Below the pieces are notes generated by a model. The model had not been told where the DNA came from, made no database searches, and saw only the letters and a list, made by a program, of their open reading frames with translations. Shown here one piece after another: positions 7,532 through 7,559 of a DNA stretch of 7,559 bases; position 1 is the stretch's first letter, and every line of letters starts with the position of its first letter. The DNA is from Bryobacteraceae bacterium (GTDB lineage: Bacteria > Acidobacteriota > Terriglobia > Bryobacterales > Bryobacteraceae), in the NCBI GenBank assembly GCA_025350445.1, contig JANXXV010000033.1:1-7559 (forward strand), given 5' to 3'. The position numbers and the translations under genes were made by a program.

Positions 7532-7559
7532 GCGCAGCCGTGTTCTCAAACTCCCCGAA

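Noticed and set aside
1..7559. CRISPR array, tRNA or rRNA genes, riboswitch
   Set aside because: No regularly spaced identical repeats, cloverleaf-like segments or recognisable rRNA sequence were seen on either strand; the only tandem repeat has two imperfect units.

Overview
The window holds two long genes in tandem on the minus strand and a gene-poor right flank. Both encode large outer-membrane proteins of the Oar-like, TonB-dependent-receptor type: signal peptide, one N-terminal carboxypeptidase-regulatory-like Ig domain, plug domain, then a very long beta-barrel. Large families of roughly 1100-1200-residue proteins of this kind are typical of Acidobacteriota, especially the Solibacter/Bryobacter group. 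With the fairly GC-rich sequence, this makes an acidobacterial chromosome the best guess. That is an inference from family expansion; there is no rRNA or other marker gene here.

Layout, left to right. 1-2918 (minus): the N-terminal 972 codons of the first receptor-like gene; its C-terminus lies beyond the left edge. 2919-3181: a 263-bp intergenic region with an extended -10-like element very close to the start codon and a previously unlisted 26-bp imperfect tandem duplication just upstream of it. 3182-6634 (minus): the second receptor-like gene, complete at 1150 residues, with a Shine-Dalgarno sequence and a C-terminal phenylalanine beta-signal. 6635-7183: about 550 bp with no convincing gene; it holds the probable promoter and leader of the second gene and one perfect GC-rich hairpin. 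7184-7531 (plus): an open frame whose middle matches the C-terminal catalytic end of an IS6-family (IS26-like) transposase, apparently a degenerate 5'-truncated remnant. The last 28 bp hold nothing recognisable.

The two receptors probably act independently as outer-membrane channels or surface proteins powered, if TonB-dependent, by a TonB/ExbBD complex encoded elsewhere. No SusD-like partner, hydrolase, sigma/anti-sigma pair or transporter lies in the window, so no substrate can be named. The 263-bp gap and the separate promoter-like element argue that they are separate transcription units. I found no convincing new multi-gene system. The most interesting signals are small and regulatory: the 26-bp duplication, the near-leaderless start of the left gene, and a 9-mer shared by the non-coding regions.
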